46,307 nt of DNA from Acidobacteriota bacterium (GTDB lineage: Bacteria; Acidobacteriota; UBA6911): assembly GCA_016929335.1 (NCBI GenBank), contig JAFGIY010000074.1, positions 1 to 46,307 of the forward strand, in the 5' to 3' direction. The notes under the pieces were generated by a model, which was not told the DNA's origin, did not search any database, and saw only the letters and a program-made list of their open reading frames with translations. Every line of letters begins with the position of its first letter. The stretch's first letter is position 1. A program made the translations under genes and the position numbers. Shown here piece by piece: positions 1 to 7,922 of the stretch.

Positions 1-135
1 GAGTCAACCCTGAAAGGGTTGAGCGAATACGCAACCCTTTCAGGGTTGGCTTCTTGCACGGTTCCTCCCAGGGTTGACCGCAAAAAATGCGGCCACCCCT
101 GGGCTCTGATACGAAGCCCTTCAGGGCTTCTGCAG
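1..135. repeat. Cluster of short intergenic palindromes
   Basis: Three dyads sit side by side. CAACCCTGAAAGGGTTG at 5-21 is the exact reverse complement of CAACCCTTTCAGGGTTG at 32-48, and each copy is also a small hairpin by itself. A second hairpin spans 67-103, with CCCAGGG and CCGCA arms closing on an A-rich loop. A third, GAAGCCCT-TC-AGGGCTTC, spans 113-130. No coding potential is visible. The layout resembles dispersed intergenic palindromes of REP or MITE type; whether it is multicopy in the genome cannot be judged from one window. Confidence 0.6.
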
Positions 136-423
136 AGCAGACGCCAGATTTGCTATTAGAAAGATCATACAAAGCGCGGCATTAATACAGGATCCCTCTG
201 AATTCAGCTTTTACGGCTTAAGGAAAATGTATAAACTCCAGGGGTTGCGGCTTCAGCCGCTACCAGGAAACAGGGCGCGATTCAGTTTTCAGGACATCCA
301 TACCCCGAAGTGATCCCCCTTCAAGCTGGCGTAAGACTTATCGATATTGGCAGAAACAACTCATGGTAAGCCACCGGCAGATTTTACTGCTCCCCTGAAA
401 TGCCAAGGCGAAAGCCTCGGATT
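136..423. other. Gene-free stretch downstream of the TRAP operon
   Basis: No credible open reading frame or RNA gene is seen. It lies downstream of dctM, which is read on the minus strand. A short GCGGCTTCAGCCGC palindrome lies near 247-260, of the same kind as the one at 35081-35102. No convincing rho-independent terminator was found. Confidence 0.4.
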
Positions 424-1725
424 TCACTTGCCTGCTGCAAGAGGAAGATAGGTCGCGAGCTTCGGGAAAAGAAAGAGCAGAAGCAGCGATAACACAAGCG
501 TGATCAAAAACGGCAGAACGCCCTTATATATCCGGCCGATGGACTCCTGCGTAATGTTCTTCACAATGAAGGCAGCGACCGCCACCGGCGGCGTTATTAC
601 GCCGATCATCATCGTCACGCCAAGGACAATGGAAAACCAGATGGGATCATATCCGAGCTTCATGGCCACGGGGAAAAAGATCGGGGTAGCCAGAATCATG
701 AACGCCATGTCATCTACAAATGATCCTCCCACAAGATAGATGAACAGGATTACGACCATGATCACACAGGAAGGCAATGGCAGTCCAAGCGTCCACGCAG
801 CGATGACGCTCGGAATCTTTGAAATGACCACAAAATGACCGAGCACCGCAGAGCTCCCGATCAGCATCAGGACCATGCAGCCCATGCGCAATGATTCGCG
901 AACGGATTTCACAAAACCTTTATAATCCAGATCCCTCTTTAAAAAGGTAAGCAGAAGCACCGCAATGGAGCCGACACTGCCGGCTTCCGTGGGAGTAAAA
1001 AATCCCGCCAGCAGGCCGCCTACCGTGACGACAAAAATCAGCAGAGGCCAGAAAATCTGCGGGAGCGATCCGGCCCGCTCTTTCCAGCCTGCGGCTTCAC
1101 CTCTGGGAGCAAGAGACGGATTCAAACGGCACCACACCACAATCGTCACCAGAAACAAAACGGCGATCATCAGGCCGGGAACGATTCCGGCAAGAAACAG
1201 CTTCCCGATGGATTGATCCGTAATCATGGCCAGGATAATGAGCGTTCCGCTTGGCGGGATAAGGATGCCGAGAGTTCCTACACTCGCGACAACGCCGGTC
1301 GACAGCTTCCGGTTGTACCCGTATTTATCCATCTCGGGAATAGCAACGCTTGAGAAAGTCGCAGCCGTTGCAAGAGAAGACCCGGAGATGGCTTTGAATA
1401 TGGTCGCTCCGACTACGGTCGCCATCGCCAGTCCCCCGGGCACATGGCCGACGAATTTGCGCGAAGTCCCGTACATCTTCTCGGCAATTCCGGAATTGAA
1501 GGCAACCTGGCCCATCAGTACAAAGAGCGGAACCACGACAAAAGCATAGGAGGCAAAGGCGTCAAAATAGTCTTTCGCCAGCAGATCTATTGCCGCAGGC
1601 AAAGAGCGGAGGATGGCGAATCCGACAAATCCGATGAAGGTCATGGCAAAAGCGAGCTCGATCCCCGTCAGGAAAAGAGCCAGCAGCAAGCACAGGCCGA
1701 TGCAACCGATAAGCACTTCATTCAT
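424..1725 (-). CDS. dctM: TRAP transporter large permease (DctM family)
   Basis: The 433-residue product is hydrophobic throughout and matches the DctM/SiaM large membrane subunit of tripartite ATP-independent periplasmic transporters in length and character, with about a dozen membrane segments. Family features are visible: an N-terminal membrane hairpin followed by a GIELAFAM stretch, the GATIFKAISGSS segment near residues 106-117, and a later GVITPPVAVAAF segment near the C-terminus. DctM forms the ion-driven translocation channel and works with DctQ and a periplasmic DctP. The gene is last in a minus-strand operon, six bases behind dctQ. Substrates of the family are mostly carboxylates; the specific one here is unknown. 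Confidence 0.95.
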   Translation of the reverse strand: MNEVLIGCIGLCLLLALFLTGIELAFAMTFIGFVGFAILRSLPAAIDLLAKDYFDAFASYAFVVVPLFVLMGQVAFNSGIAEKMYGTSRKFVGHVPGGLAMATVVGATIFKAISGSSLATAATFSSVAIPEMDKYGYNRKLSTGVVASVGTLGILIPPSGTLIILAMITDQSIGKLFLAGIVPGLMIAVLFLVTIVVWCRLNPSLAPRGEAAGWKERAGSLPQIFWPLLIFVVTVGGLLAGFFTPTEAGSVGSIAVLLLTFLKRDLDYKGFVKSVRESLRMGCMVLMLIGSSAVLGHFVVISKIPSVIAAWTLGLPLPSCVIMVVILFIYLVGGSFVDDMAFMILATPIFFPVAMKLGYDPIWFSIVLGVTMMIGVITPPVAVAAFIVKNITQESIGRIYKGVLPFLITLVLSLLLLFLFPKLATYLPLAAGK

Positions 1726-1731
1726 CCGGAT

Positions 1732-2232
1732 TCACCGTTCAGGTTCGGGATGTATCGTTTCAAACAACTCGGACAGCAGAATCAGAGTCTGTATCAGAAA
1801 TGCCCCGCCGATGGCATAAACACCATAGTAAAAAGGAAGAGCAAGCACTGCAGTTACTTCGCCCGAAGCTTTCAGGCGGATTCCCATCATGATCATGCCA
1901 AAGCCGGCAAGCAGGAAAATGACGATGCCGATTATGCGTGTCAGCACTGCAAGGACAAGCCGAGTCTTTTTCGATAGCCTCGCCACCAGAAGATCCGTCG
2001 AAACGTGTCCCTTTGCTCTGGATGTCGCCGGTAATGCAAGGCCCACGATCAATCCGCCGGCGAGCGAGACGATTTCATAGGTTCCGGATACCGGACAGCC
2101 GAAAATCCTTCCGACGATATCCGCGCCTATCAACAGCATCACTCCGACGAGGGCAATGCCTGCGAAGATTTCCATCCATGAGCCCAACCGGCCCGAAAGA
2201 GTTCTCAACAAGCTTCCCATCATCTTAATCAC
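1732..2232 (-). CDS. dctQ: TRAP transporter small permease (DctQ family)
   Basis: The 166-residue protein has four hydrophobic segments and the size of DctQ, the small membrane subunit that joins DctM in the inner membrane. The GTG start overlaps the dctP stop codon in a GTGA arrangement, which suggests translational coupling; an ATG three codons further in (2223) is an alternative start. A polar loop with SRAKGHVSTDLL follows the second hydrophobic segment, a position where DctQ proteins carry a conserved charged stretch. The position between dctP and dctM supports the call. Confidence 0.9.
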   Translation of the reverse strand: MIKMMGSLLRTLSGRLGSWMEIFAGIALVGVMLLIGADIVGRIFGCPVSGTYEIVSLAGGLIVGLALPATSRAKGHVSTDLLVARLSKKTRLVLAVLTRIIGIVIFLLAGFGMIMMGIRLKASGEVTAVLALPFYYGVYAIGGAFLIQTLILLSELFETIHPEPER

Positions 2233-3281
2233 TTTTTGATTCCTGTCCGGACTGAACCGGAAAGCCGTGCATTTCTATTTACCCATTCTTTGCAAAACTG
2301 CAACGCTTCTTCGGCTGCCAATCCTCTTGCGGCTTTCTCTTTTACAAATCCTTCATAGAGCGGCAGCACGGCATTTCCCCACCTTTTCTCTTCTTCCGGA
2401 CTCAGAAATATGGAAATGTGATTTTTGGCCTTCCACTTTCTTTTGGTGTTCTGATCCTTCTCGTCCCAGAGCCTGCTCAGTTTTTCAGCATATTCGTCGG
2501 ACATCCCATCGATTATTTCCTGCAGATCGGGAGAAAGGCTGTTCCATCTGGCTTTGTTCATCACGGCGAATCCCGGTGACCCGACGGCAGCATAACAGCT
2601 CACGGTAGTGTATTGCAGAACTTCTCCCCATTTAAGTGTTTCCAGCGAATCCCATGCCGCCACCACGCCGTCCACAATGCCTTTCCGTAAGGCATCATAC
2701 GTATCGCCAGTCGGTATCACGATCGGTACGGCGCCGAGAGCCTTGAGCACTTTCGCCGCATTCCCTCCGAGACACCGCACCTTCATTCCACTCAGATCCT
2801 CAAGCCTTCTCACCGGTCGCCTGGTGTGGAGCAATCCCGGACTTGCCGTCAGCAGAAAAAGCACCTTAACCTGATCAAACTCCCTCGGTCTGAAAGCTCT
2901 GAAAAAAGCATTGGACAATCGGGTCATCATCACAGCGCTTTCAATTCCCAGCGGCTGCTCGATGACCTCTGTCAGCGGAAACCGGCCCGGCGTCACTCCC
3001 ATGGGGCCGAATCCGATATCCGCGATGCCGGTAATCACGGAATCATACGTCTGTGCCGCAGGAGTAAGAATCCCGCCCGGATAAAAGCTCGCCCGGATCC
3101 GGCCGTTGCTTCTTCGATCAAGCTCCCTGCACCATTCTTCAAGCATCACGCTGAGCTTATCGTGTGAAGGAGTGAAGCTCGAGAATTCGAGCTTTATCAC
3201 AGTCCTGTCAACGGGCAGCGCCGGGCCGACAAGCAGAGTCAGGCACAGCAGTCCTGATAAAATCGACTTCATGCAATCCAT
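2229..3281 (-). CDS. dctP: TRAP transporter substrate-binding protein (DctP family)
   Basis: This 350-residue periplasmic receptor starts with a signal peptide (basic MKS, then a Leu/Gly-rich core to about residue 24). The mature part has DctP hallmarks: a region near 70-110 with GG, TYDSVITGIADIGF and a turn of PGRFPL type, then GMKVRCLGG near residue 165, whose arginine in relatives binds the substrate carboxylate. First gene of the dctPQM operon. ATG 3281 lies four bases after AGGAG; ATG 3272 would shorten the signal peptide by three residues. It is divergent from the SDR gene at 3447, so the 165 bp between them should hold both promoters. Ligand unknown; an organic acid is likely. Confidence 0.93.
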   Translation of the reverse strand: MDCMKSILSGLLCLTLLVGPALPVDRTVIKLEFSSFTPSHDKLSVMLEEWCRELDRRSNGRIRASFYPGGILTPAAQTYDSVITGIADIGFGPMGVTPGRFPLTEVIEQPLGIESAVMMTRLSNAFFRAFRPREFDQVKVLFLLTASPGLLHTRRPVRRLEDLSGMKVRCLGGNAAKVLKALGAVPIVIPTGDTYDALRKGIVDGVVAAWDSLETLKWGEVLQYTTVSCYAAVGSPGFAVMNKARWNSLSPDLQEIIDGMSDEYAEKLSRLWDEKDQNTKRKWKAKNHISIFLSPEEEKRWGNAVLPLYEGFVKEKAARGLAAEEALQFCKEWVNRNARLSGSVRTGIKK

Positions 3282-3446
3282 TTCACTCCTGCATTCTGCA
3301 GCTTCGCTGCATTTACCGGTTTTCGCGTTCTATTTTTAACACGAAAGATACGAAATACCCGAAGAGCTTTTTTTTGCAAATCAGGTATACTTGGCCGAAT
3401 CTGATGTGCGGCTGCTGCAGTCAACAGCAAGGAACGGAGGTTGGGG

Positions 3447-4277
3447 ATGCTGCTAAAAGATAGAGTTGCTCTCGTCACCGGCAGTGCGAACGGGATGGGC
3501 AGAGGGATCGCTCATAAGTTCGCGGAAGAAGGGTGCGATCTGATAATCAACGATTTAAGCCTGGATGCTGCGCAGAAAGTCGCCGACGAAATCAAGTCGC
3601 GCGGCCGCAGGGCTATTGCCGTAAAAGCGGATATAACGAACGTCGCAGAAATCGAAAGAATGACGGAAGCCGCGATCAGGGAATTCGGCAGGATCGATAT
3701 TCTTGTCAATAACGCAGGCGGCGTTCCCGGCACTGCAGGCAGGGGCAATTCCGACAATATCACGGCGGAAGAATGGGACAGGGTTGTCGATCTGAACCTG
3801 AAAGGCCCTTTTCTGGTGACCATGTCCGTGTTGCCGCACATGAAAAAGAATAACTACGGCAAGATAATTTTTGTGTCCTCCATGGGCGCCGTAAGCCCAT
3901 GTGTTTCCGTTCTTCATTACCATACTGCGAAGGCGGGCATTCTGGGGCTGACGATAAACCTCGCGTTCGAGCTCGCTCCGAAAAATATTTATGTCAATGC
4001 CATAGTACCGGGCCCTGTGGATACAACTTTCTGGGATGCACTCGTACCGGCCGGGCCTGAGAGAGAAGCGCTCTTTGATGCGATCTCCAGGAAGGAAGTG
4101 CCGCTGGAAAGAATCGGCCGGCCCGATGACATCGCCGGCCCCGCGCTGTTTCTGGCCTCCGGGCTTTCCAATTATGTCACCGGACAAATTCTTTATGCTG
4201 CCGGCGGACAACCCATTCTTGCCCACGGCGCAACTTTCAACATCGAAGCTTACCTGATGGGAAGGGCTAAGAAATAG
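3447..4277 (+). CDS. Short-chain dehydrogenase/reductase (SDR)
   Basis: A classical SDR of 276 residues, NAD(P)-dependent, acting on an alcohol or ketone. The N-terminal Rossmann glycine motif TGSANGMGRG is at about residues 11-20, NNAGG near 88, a catalytic Ser in VSSMGAV near 145, and the YxxxK pair appears as YHTAK. The C-terminal part contains the usual SNYVTGQ segment. ATG 3447 was chosen because GGAGG ends six bases upstream at 3440; a TTG at 3441 is too close to that site. Divergent from dctP, so it may be co-regulated with the transporter and process the imported compound. Substrate not inferable. Confidence 0.92.
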   Translation: MLLKDRVALVTGSANGMGRGIAHKFAEEGCDLIINDLSLDAAQKVADEIKSRGRRAIAVKADITNVAEIERMTEAAIREFGRIDILVNNAGGVPGTAGRGNSDNITAEEWDRVVDLNLKGPFLVTMSVLPHMKKNNYGKIIFVSSMGAVSPCVSVLHYHTAKAGILGLTINLAFELAPKNIYVNAIVPGPVDTTFWDALVPAGPEREALFDAISRKEVPLERIGRPDDIAGPALFLASGLSNYVTGQILYAAGGQPILAHGATFNIEAYLMGRAKK

Positions 4278-4282
4278 GGTTG

Positions 4283-4325
4283 CCCGTTTCCGGTTTCCCG
4301 CTAAAAGCCTTTGGCGCGAAACGGG
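4283..4325. terminator. Inverted repeat between convergent genes
   Basis: CCCGTTTC (4283-4290) pairs exactly with GAAACGGG (4318-4325) across a 27-base loop. It sits between the ends of the SDR gene and the PNPOx-like gene, which converge. There is no T-run, so it may be a shared transcription end or simply one copy of the TTTCCCG repeat family also seen at 17804 and 21395. Confidence 0.35.
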
Positions 4326-4349
4326 ATCAGACTTGATATCCCGACAATC

Positions 4350-4775
4350 CTAGAATTTGACTCTTGGGATTTTGTCTTCTTTCATGCTGTCGGCCATTGT
4401 CCAGAAATAGGCCTCTCCCGTGTATATTTTAAACACGGCAAGCAGAGGATTATCCGGTTCGGTGATTCCGAAGTTCTTTACAAAGGGCCGCTCATTGATG
4501 CATCTGGCCCTCACTTCAAGATCCTCGATAAACCGGACTTTGCCCGAGACTCTCATCACTTTGCTGAAATCCTTCGTATTGAAGTACACTTCCACGTTGG
4601 GATTTTTCTGCAGCTGCCTGCACATGGCTTTAACGCTCTGCGCCTGGAAATAAGAGCCGGTCTCATCGGCATACCACATCCCCAGGCAGCGCACTCTCGG
4701 CTGATCCCCGTCAACGGTTGCAAGGTAGCAGGCCTTATTCGCATTCGCAAAATCAACATATTCTTTCAAGCTCAT
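4350..4775 (-). CDS. Pyridoxamine 5'-phosphate oxidase-like flavoprotein
   Basis: From ATG 4775 the protein is 141 residues, the size of a single split-barrel PNPOx-like domain that binds FMN, F420 or another cofactor. The fold signature is CYLATVDGDQPRVRCLGM near residues 15-32, then a YFQAQSVKAMCRQLQKNP segment and a VYF strand. The start is supported by AGGAG about eight bases upstream; a longer frame beginning at 4862 has no ribosome site and runs through a palindrome. It is divergent from the molybdenum hydroxylase gene at 4898 and convergent with the SDR. Exact reaction unknown: the family includes reductases, heme-binding proteins and non-catalytic flavin proteins. Confidence 0.85.
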   Translation of the reverse strand: MSLKEYVDFANANKACYLATVDGDQPRVRCLGMWYADETGSYFQAQSVKAMCRQLQKNPNVEVYFNTKDFSKVMRVSGKVRFIEDLEVRARCINERPFVKNFGITEPDNPLLAVFKIYTGEAYFWTMADSMKEDKIPRVKF

Positions 4776-4808
4776 TCTCTTCTCTCCTGTTTGTGAAATA
4801 ACAGCCAT

Positions 4809-4846
4809 GAATTTCGCTAATAGTATCATTTGTGTTAGCGAAATTC
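4809..4846. promoter_or_regulatory. Perfect 12-bp dyad between divergent genes
   Basis: GAATTTCGCTAA (4809-4820) is followed after 14 bases by its exact reverse complement TTAGCGAAATTC (4835-4846). It lies between the PNPOx-like gene and the molybdenum hydroxylase gene, so it could be an operator acting in both directions. The neighbouring ATTCGTG words also tie it to the dispersed CACGAAT/ATTCGTG repeat family, so a repeat origin is equally possible. Confidence 0.4.
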
Positions 4847-4897
4847 GTGTTATTCGTGGCATGCTTGTATTTTAAGAATAAATCAGGGAGGACTCAG

Positions 4898-7375
4898 ATG
4901 GCGGAAGAACACAAACCCTGGACATGGAGGGTTCCCGAGGGATTTTCGCCTGTCGAATACAGTTCGCCGCGGCACGATGCGCACGATAAATTGTCGGGCC
5001 AGGGACTCTTTACGAGGGACTTGAATTTCCCCGGAATGCTGTACGCAAAAATCCTTATTTCCCCTTACGCTCATGCCAGAATCGCAGGCATGGACACCGG
5101 CAAAGCCGAGGCGCTTGCGGGAGTCCGGGATGTTTTAAGGTTTGATGATCCGGACATCGCTCTGGAAAACTGCACCGGCGGATATTGCGCCAGCCAGTAC
5201 AACATTCTCACGCTTCCCCGAACCGGTGACTTCTATCAGCATCCGATGGGCGTGGTCGTGGTAGCGGACAGCGAGGAAATATGCGATCGTGCGCTCCGGC
5301 TGATCGAGATCCAATGGGAAGAACAGCCGTTCATCCTGGACATGGAAGAATCGATGAAACCGGATGCTCCCAGGATTATGTCCGAAGTGCTCCGCAATAA
5401 TCCGAAGGCGAAGCCGCCAAACGGTGTTGTAACCAGAACTACGGAAATCGGGGACGTCCAGAAGGGCTTCGCTGAAGCGGACAAGGTTATTGAATATACG
5501 CTGACGAGGGGAACGAACACGCCTGCGGGCGTCGAAGCCATGGCTTGCGTCGTCCAGTGGCGGGATGATTGCCTCGATATATGGCCGCACCATACCGCCC
5601 ACATGCAGCCGATCCTGGCCAGCGCTATTGCTCCCTCCATTTCTTTGCCGAATGTCGCACTCGGATATTCGCCCTCGTCCGTTGAAGTCAAGTCTCCGCC
5701 GAAGGACAGAACACAGCCGATTCCAGCCATCTGCGAATACAACAAGATCACGGTAAACACCCCCTATCAGGGCGCCTGGTACGGCGGCATTGCGTGGCTC
5801 GCTTATTCCACGGCTTTCATACGCATGGCGGCAATACTGGCGCGAAGGGCAAAAAACCGTCCGGTGAAGCTGCTGTATGATGAAAGCAATTTTTACGCTA
5901 ACGGCGACGACGCGGCCGTTTACCGGTGCAAGGTCGGCGCAAAGAAGGACGGAACAATTACGGCCTGCGACTGGCACGTCATCGGGCCGTTTGGAGAGCT
6001 GCACATAGACAAAACCCATGAGGCCACCGCCATTCCCAACATGAAGAACACGCAGGAATGGGCTCTCATCAACACGGGCCATCATATTTGTTTCCGACAC
6101 GGCGCGCACTGCTGCGTGCCGCACAACATTATGTTCGATAAAGTCGCCGCGGAATTCGGCATGCATCCGACAGAAGTGGCTCTCAAAAATGACGGCTGCC
6201 AGGGGCATGACTGGGATTGGGTCACACAGTACCAGAAGGAGAACGGATTTCCTCAGCGGCAGAGTTTAAGAGAAGTAATTGAACTTGGGAAAAAAGCGAT
6301 CGACTGGGACAAGAAATGGCATGCCCCCGGAACTGTGAAACTGCCCAACGGGAGAATGCATGGATTGGGTTTCGTGCACATCAACGAGTGGAGCTGGATG
6401 GCGGGGAGAGAGTTCGGCTGCCTGATCATGCGCGAAGGGAAGATCCACATCATCGGGGAACGAGCGGATTTCGGGATGGATACGGAATCCGCATTCCGGA
6501 AATGCGTGGCCACAGAAGCGGGATTACGATACGAAGACACGGTGATCCATGTGCATAGGTCCGATGCGCACGCCTACCAGTTCTGGGTTCCCGGCGGAGC
6601 CATGGGAATCGGGAATTCCACGCCGCAGCTTGTTCTGGCTGCCAGGGAAATGAAGAAGAAAATTCTCGGCTACGCTGTGCGGTCGCGTCCGGCGGGAATG
6701 ATGATGATGCCGATGATGGGAAAGCCTCAGCCCATGTTTCCCGGCAAAAGGATCGAAGAACTGGATATCAAAGACAGCTACGTTTTCGAAAAAGCAAATC
6801 CCGGCAATAGAAAAAGCGTCAAAGAGGTCGCGAATGCCTTCTGGGGAGAAGATCCAGCCATCGTCCATCCGGTTGCGCCGGCCATAACGGGACTGACATT
6901 GAACGGGAAACCGCATCCGAATATGTACGTCATGAGCCGGCAGGCGCACTTCATCGAAGTGGAAGTGGACACCGAAACCGGTGAAATAATCGTGACCAAC
7001 ATAGTCTGCGTCAACGACGTGGGCCAGCTCTTCAGCCGCCGCGGCGCAGAGGCGCAGCAATACGGCGGGGCAATCATGGGACTGGGTAGAAGTGCAACCG
7101 AAGAAAAGGTCTACTGCCCGCGTACCGGCGTCGGACTGAACTTCGACAACATCGGCTACCACATCGGCACGATGAACGATTACCCCGAAATAAAGTGCAT
7201 CCTCAACGAAAGCCACCTGGGCTACTCGTCATACGGCGCCTGCGGCGTCGGCGAAGCTTCCGGCGCTTCCATGTCGGGCATTACGGCCGGCGCATTTTTC
7301 AACGCCACCGGCAAATGGGCTCTGGACTATCCTCTGACACCGCAGCGCGCACTGAAAGCCCTCGGGAAGATATGA
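4898..7375 (+). CDS. Molybdenum hydroxylase large subunit (xanthine dehydrogenase family), copy 1
   Basis: The 825-residue protein has the architecture of the molybdopterin cytosine dinucleotide-binding subunit of the xanthine dehydrogenase/aldehyde oxidase family. An a/b-hammerhead domain (about 25-150) includes HDAHDKLSGQGLFTRDL and QHPMGVVVVADS. Two cofactor-binding domains follow, ending in GVGEASGASMSG with the expected catalytic glutamate at residue 786. The usual GGGFGG cofactor loop reads YQGAWYGG and the MRG-type segment reads CFRHGAHCC, so it is a divergent subfamily. ATG 4898 follows GGGAGG closely. No [2Fe-2S] or FAD subunit gene lies nearby. A homologue is encoded at 21472-23883. 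The family hydroxylates aldehydes, N-heterocycles, CO or aromatic CoA esters; the substrate here is unknown. Confidence 0.9.
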   Translation: MAEEHKPWTWRVPEGFSPVEYSSPRHDAHDKLSGQGLFTRDLNFPGMLYAKILISPYAHARIAGMDTGKAEALAGVRDVLRFDDPDIALENCTGGYCASQYNILTLPRTGDFYQHPMGVVVVADSEEICDRALRLIEIQWEEQPFILDMEESMKPDAPRIMSEVLRNNPKAKPPNGVVTRTTEIGDVQKGFAEADKVIEYTLTRGTNTPAGVEAMACVVQWRDDCLDIWPHHTAHMQPILASAIAPSISLPNVALGYSPSSVEVKSPPKDRTQPIPAICEYNKITVNTPYQGAWYGGIAWLAYSTAFIRMAAILARRAKNRPVKLLYDESNFYANGDDAAVYRCKVGAKKDGTITACDWHVIGPFGELHIDKTHEATAIPNMKNTQEWALINTGHHICFRHGAHCCVPHNIMFDKVAAEFGMHPTEVALKNDGCQGHDWDWVTQYQKENGFPQRQSLREVIELGKKAIDWDKKWHAPGTVKLPNGRMHGLGFVHINEWSWMAGREFGCLIMREGKIHIIGERADFGMDTESAFRKCVATEAGLRYEDTVIHVHRSDAHAYQFWVPGGAMGIGNSTPQLVLAAREMKKKILGYAVRSRPAGMMMMPMMGKPQPMFPGKRIEELDIKDSYVFEKANPGNRKSVKEVANAFWGEDPAIVHPVAPAITGLTLNGKPHPNMYVMSRQAHFIEVEVDTETGEIIVTNIVCVNDVGQLFSRRGAEAQQYGGAIMGLGRSATEEKVYCPRTGVGLNFDNIGYHIGTMNDYPEIKCILNESHLGYSSYGACGVGEASGASMSGITAGAFFNATGKWALDYPLTPQRALKALGKI

Positions 7376-7376
7376 A

Positions 7377-7531
7377 AACGCCACGGATTGATCAGTGCGG
7401 CCGAGCTGGAGCTGTCAGCCGTCAGTCTTCAGCCATCAGCTGTCAGCTTAGGTGGATTCCCCAAAAACACCGGGTTTTAGCATAGTATTGCGGTTGGGAA
7501 TATTCTCAAAATCCGTGTAATCCGTGGCGTT
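7377..7531. repeat. Inverted repeat with tandem CAGC words
   Basis: AACGCCACGGATT (7377-7389) and its exact complement AATCCGTGGCGTT (7519-7531) bracket the gap after the hydroxylase gene. Between them, near 7407-7447, lies a run of GCTGTCAGC/TCAGCCATCAGC-type words that is itself partly palindromic. No gene is seen. The outer arms belong to the same CCACGGATT/CCACGAATT word family found in several other gaps. Confidence 0.5.
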
Positions 7532-7544
7532 TTGTTCATTTCAA

Positions 7545-7829
7545 TCACTTCCCGTTTTCCTGCAACAAGCGAGAGTACTTCTTGTACAGGGCGCGGCTCA
7601 TGGCAAAACAGTTGCCATTTGGCCGGCTCGCATAATTGCCGCCGGTTGTTGTGGCGAATTGCTTTTCGTGTTCGCGCCACTTCTTCTCAAGCACGGCGCG
7701 GTCGGCGGGTTTGCCGCCTTTTAGCTCGGTGAGCGTGGCGTCCAGAAGCATCTGCCAGCGCGGGAGGTGGTAATCCCGCATCAAGCCATTCCACTGGCGG
7801 TTCGCATAATCAAGAAGCTCGGTATTGGG
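7545..7829 (-). pseudogene. C-terminal remnant of a GH89 alpha-N-acetylglucosaminidase
   Basis: About 95 codons remain. The frame starts with LLDYANRQWNGLMRDYHLPRW and continues through an acidic helix to NCFAMSRALYKKYSRLL, then stops. This matches the C-terminal end of NAGLU/GH89 enzymes, whose full length is 700 residues or more; the human enzyme has a closely similar LDYANKQ...YYTPRW segment. There is no start codon with a ribosome site: the first in-frame candidate is a bare TTG at 7850, and the catalytic domains are absent. I read it as the tail of a deleted gene. GH89 enzymes release terminal GlcNAc from glycans such as heparan sulfate fragments. Confidence 0.75.
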
Positions 7830-7922
7830 TACCCGGAAGTGAGGGCACAACGGGCGTCTCTGAAGAATTGATGACTATTATGCCCTTTTCTTTTTGAACG
7901 AAACGAAGGAAAATCCATAGCC

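Noticed and set aside
5135..6208. A 357-codon open frame on the minus strand
   Set aside because: Antisense to the first Mo hydroxylase gene, with a low-information His/Arg-rich translation.
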